Source: Akkermansia sp. (GTDB lineage: Bacteria > Verrucomicrobiota > Verrucomicrobiia > Verrucomicrobiales > Akkermansiaceae). From it: DNA of 9,526 bases. Where the stretch lies: assembly GCA_020047775.1 (NCBI GenBank), contig JAIFNK010000262.1, positions 1 to 9,526 on the forward strand, written 5' to 3'. Position numbers and translations under genes: made by a program. Of this stretch, positions 7,626 through 9,526 are shown piece after piece. The notes under the pieces were generated by a model that saw nothing but the letters and a program-made list of their open reading frames with translations, did no database searches and was not told the origin of the DNA. Numbering within the stretch: position 1 is the first letter of the stretch; each line of letters starts with the position of its first letter.

Positions 7626-7641
7626 CCCGCATTTCTCACAC
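7621..7641 (+). repeat. Left terminal inverted repeat of the IS
   Basis: It begins CCTAGCCCGCATTT and continues to CTCACAC. Bases 7623-7641 match the reverse complement of 9508-9526 exactly, and the match ends at 7642. The opening CC has no partner in the window because the sequence stops first. The TAG inside it terminates the interrupted host frame. Confidence 0.92.
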
Positions 7642-7781
7642 GGAGTTGGGAATCGCCGGAACTGACCGATTTCTAGCGGAATTGGCGCATGATTTTTCGG
7701 TTTCCCGTCTCACACGGAGTTGGGAATCGCCGGAACTGACCGATTTCTAGCGGAATTGGCGCATGATTTTTCGGTTTCCCG
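7634..7781. repeat. Exact 74-bp tandem duplication in the left end of the IS
   Basis: Two identical 74-bp units lie head to tail, 7634-7707 and 7708-7781, each starting TCTCACACGGAGTTGG and ending TCGGTTTCCCG. I compared the two copies base by base and saw no difference. The first eight bases of each unit, TCTCACAC, are the inner end of the terminal inverted repeat, so the second copy recreates a partial inverted repeat 74 bp inside the element. Perfect identity suggests a recent slippage or recombination event, or a repeated transposase-binding segment conserved in this IS. Confidence 0.95.
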
Positions 7782-7965
7782 CCGGTGGATGCCTGCATTT
7801 CGAGCCCAAGCGGGACTTTTTGCCGGCGAGCCCCCTTAATTCATCATGAAGTCGGCGCTTTTCGCTCAAAAACCGCCACGCCGGGTCATGGCGGTATGCC
7901 TGTTTGTCGCTTTTGCGTGAAGTTTGATGTGTTGGCGGTGCCGAACAGGTGATTGAATCGGTCTT
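7782..7965. other. Noncoding left interior of the IS
   Basis: These 184 bp lie between the 74-bp duplication and the transposase stop codon. I recognise no gene here on either strand. The stretch contains the transposase's intrinsic terminator (7868-7895). Together with the repeats it makes about 340 bp of noncoding DNA at the 3' side of the transposase, which is long for an insertion sequence and could include transposase-binding sites. Confidence 0.65.
7868..7895 (-). terminator. Intrinsic terminator of the transposase gene
   Basis: On the minus strand ACCGCCA, a 10-base loop and TGGCGGT form a perfect 7-bp GC-rich stem, followed by TTTT; with the last stem base this makes five T in a row. 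It lies about 70 bp after the transposase stop and has the expected orientation for ending transposase transcription before the left IS end and the host gene. Confidence 0.72.
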
Positions 7966-9426
7966 TCAGGTTCTGAGCCGCCCGCAGGCTTGCCGGAAGA
8001 CCGATTGCAGGGGGAACGCGCCAGCCATCCGCACATGCACCCGCCGCACGCTCACCACCACCATCGCAGCGACTTTGAAGAGCCGCAGCCGGATCGTGCC
8101 CGCCGTGGCTTTGGCCAGTATCGTGCCCTGCAACGCGATGCCCCGCAGCCGCGCCACCAACAGATAGGCGAAGGTGGAAAACCACAAGCGCAACTGGTTG
8201 CTTGCCATCGGCGCGGTGGAGGTGCGGTCGGCAAACAGGTCGAGTTGTTGTTCCTTGATGCGGTTTTCCATGTCGCCGCGGGCGCAGTAGAACTTTTCGT
8301 AAAGCGCGCGTCCGTCTGCCAGATAGGGCAGGTCCCCGGCCCATGGCTCTTCGCCTGTCAGATCGGTGACGATGAAGCGGGGGTTTTGCTTCTCGCCAAG
8401 GATCTCGGCCTTGCCGATGACGCGGCGGGCGCGGCTCCAGCTGTCTTGTGTCTGATAGGTGAACTCGCCGAAGTCGCGGGCGGCGTGGGGGGCTTCCAGG
8501 CCTGCGCTGCGGGCGACTTGACAGGCGGCGGCGTGGCTGGCGTGGAGGGTTTCAAAGGTCGGTTGCAAGAGGGCTTCGAGGCGTTTGTTGCGGGCGAGGC
8601 CGAAGACGTAATGGACGCCGGGTTGCTCTTCGATCCAGGTCATGAGTTCGTCGCGACAGAAGCCGGAGTCGCCGCGAATGATGATTCTAACTTCGTTGCC
8701 AAGATGTTTGCGGATGGCGGGGATGATGCGCTGGAGGGCTTCGAGCGTGCCTTGCGAGCCGTCCCGGTCCGAGGTGCGCAACTCGGCGCAAAGCGGGATG
8801 TCGCCGCAGAAGCAGTAGAGCGGAAGATAACAGTAGTTGCGGTAGTAGCCGTGGAAGAAGCGGCCTTCCTGGTTGCCGTGGATGGGGTCGTCGGTGGCGT
8901 CGAAGTCGAGCACGATGACGCGGGATTTTCGCGGGATGGCTTTGACGCCTTCCGCTAACAAGAGGTCCCGGATGGCGTCCGCGTCGGCTTTGATTTTGCG
9001 GTATTTGCCGGTGGAATTGGAGACGGAGCCGAGTTCGAGCCGGTTGAGGGTGCTTTTGCCGGCCAGTGGCTTGCCGCGATCCTGCTCGTGGCGGCGGGCT
9101 TGCCCGAGCAGGTCGGGGTTTTCACAGGCGGCGGCGAGCAAGGGATCGGTGCGGAGTTGTTCGTGGTCGCTGAGGTCTTCATATCCGAGGGCGAGTCCGA
9201 GGATGCGCTGGCGGATCATGACGGGCAGCGAATGCTCGACGAAGCGCTCGTCGCGGATGTCGCTGAAGCAGCGGGCGAGCTTGTCGCAGAGGCCGAGGTG
9301 GCGATCGGTCTCGCGCAGCAGCAGCACGCCGCCGTCGCTGGAAAGGTGGCCGCCGCTGAAATCCGCCTCCACGCGGCGCGAACCAAGGGCTTGAAATCCG
9401 AAAGTTTGTTGGCAACACTCTGTCAT
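7966..9426 (-). CDS. IS1380-family transposase, 486 aa, complete
   Basis: This DDE-type transposase cuts and joins the element's ends. The ATG at 9426 and TGA at 7966-7968 give a length normal for the family. The N-terminus has the typical DFSGGHLSSDGGVLLLRETD (22-41), then IRQRILGLALGYEDLSDHEQLR and KSTLNRLE. The catalytic acidic residues appear to be D174 or D176 (VLDFDATDDPIHG), D253 (IIRGDSGFCRDE) and E387 or E392 in YCARGDMENRIKEQQLDL; which of each pair is used cannot be settled by eye. The segment after ADRTST (PMASNQLRLWFSTFAYLL) and the C-terminal FPLQSVFRQACGRL are also characteristic. No stop or frameshift interrupts it, so it may be functional. It is the only gene in the element. 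Confidence 0.96.
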   Translation of the reverse strand: MTECCQQTFGFQALGSRRVEADFSGGHLSSDGGVLLLRETDRHLGLCDKLARCFSDIRDERFVEHSLPVMIRQRILGLALGYEDLSDHEQLRTDPLLAAACENPDLLGQARRHEQDRGKPLAGKSTLNRLELGSVSNSTGKYRKIKADADAIRDLLLAEGVKAIPRKSRVIVLDFDATDDPIHGNQEGRFFHGYYRNYCYLPLYCFCGDIPLCAELRTSDRDGSQGTLEALQRIIPAIRKHLGNEVRIIIRGDSGFCRDELMTWIEEQPGVHYVFGLARNKRLEALLQPTFETLHASHAAACQVARSAGLEAPHAARDFGEFTYQTQDSWSRARRVIGKAEILGEKQNPRFIVTDLTGEEPWAGDLPYLADGRALYEKFYCARGDMENRIKEQQLDLFADRTSTAPMASNQLRLWFSTFAYLLVARLRGIALQGTILAKATAGTIRLRLFKVAAMVVVSVRRVHVRMAGAFPLQSVFRQACGRLRT

Positions 9427-9507
9427 CGGCCGTTCGGGGGTTGGTTGTAATGCTTTAGTTTGGTAACCAACGCTTTACATGCCTAACGCCCGGCGGTCGA
9501 TGCTTTT
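9427..9507 (-). promoter_or_regulatory. Transposase upstream region with palindromes
   Basis: These 81 bp between the transposase start and the right inverted repeat must carry its promoter. They contain the palindrome TTGGT-A-ACCAA (9460-9470), and an overlapping inverted repeat GTTGGTT (9440-9446) / AACCAAC (9465-9471), which could bind a regulator or the transposase itself. I see no strong -35/-10 pair and no clear Shine-Dalgarno sequence. Confidence 0.4.
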
Positions 9508-9526
9508 GTGTGAGAAATGCGGGCTA
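9508..9526 (-). repeat. Right terminal inverted repeat of the IS (cut by window end)
   Basis: GTGTGAGAAATGCGGGCTA is the exact reverse complement of 7623-7641. By comparison with the left end, two further bases (GG) should follow, so the window stops 2 bp inside the element. Confidence 0.92.

Larger units (their letters stand above)
7621..9526 (-). mobile_element. IS1380-family insertion sequence, nearly complete (about 1.9 kb)
   Basis: The element runs from CCTAGCCCGC at 7621 to GCGGGCTA at the last base. The left end and the reverse complement of the right end match over 19 consecutive bases (7623-7641 and 9508-9526). IS1380 elements such as ISEcp1 have ends starting CCTAG, so the true left end is probably 7621 and two more bases (GG) are expected beyond 9526. 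Inside are a full-length transposase gene, its terminator, and a 74-bp tandem duplication near the left end. The family duplicates 4-5 bp of target; the flank reads AGGTCG before 7621, but the right-hand copy is outside the window. The element looks intact and possibly active. Confidence 0.93.

Noticed and set aside
7634..7781. 74-bp direct repeats as a CRISPR array
   Set aside because: There are only two units, longer than CRISPR repeats, and no spacer between them.
7990..8958. 322-codon plus-strand frame opposite the transposase
   Set aside because: Antisense shadow of a clearly recognised transposase; its translation is low-complexity and matches nothing I know.

Overview
The window looks like part of a Verrucomicrobiota chromosome (phylum-level guess, roughly 80% confident, made from protein style and not from any marker gene). 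The grounds are GC-rich DNA, very large secreted beta-sandwich and Kelch proteins ending in a W...RFYR C-terminal module, an ECF-like sigma factor of the kind abundant in Verrucomicrobiota and Planctomycetota, an exported xylose-isomerase-like TIM-barrel protein, and starts without clear Shine-Dalgarno sequences.

Layout. Positions 3-1763 (+) hold the 3' part of a secreted multidomain protein whose beginning lies left of the window: an FN3-like module, a second beta-sandwich, a CBM9/DOMON-like module, a PKD-like module and the C-terminal module. After 73 bp, on the same strand, 1837-5418 encodes an 1193-residue exported Kelch/Ig-like protein in which three Ig-like domains separate two groups of Kelch-like repeats. 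Only 3 bp away and convergent, 5422-6165 (-) encodes an ECF-like sigma factor. A spacer of about 320 bp contains a nested palindrome (6421-6468). Then 6490-7335 (-) encodes an exported sugar phosphate isomerase/epimerase-like protein. Divergent from it, 7488-7625 (+) is the start of a further exported protein that is cut off after 44 native codons.

The cut is made by an insertion sequence from 7621 to the window end. It has matching terminal inverted repeats, a complete 486-codon IS1380-family transposase on the minus strand, a good intrinsic terminator behind the transposase, and an exact 74-bp tandem duplication just inside its left end. The window stops on the right inverted repeat, apparently two bases short of the true end, so the rest of the broken gene is not visible.

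How the genes work together. The two large secreted proteins probably form a surface or extracellular pair, because they are adjacent, on the same strand and share the C-terminal module. The sigma factor has no visible anti-sigma or kinase partner. The isomerase-like protein is probably independent and may act on sugars outside the cytoplasm. I found no CRISPR array, tRNA, rRNA or recognisable defence system, and nothing I can defend as a wholly new system. The most interesting points are the split Kelch architecture, the shared C-terminal module, the insertion-broken gene, and the 74-bp duplication at the insertion-sequence end.
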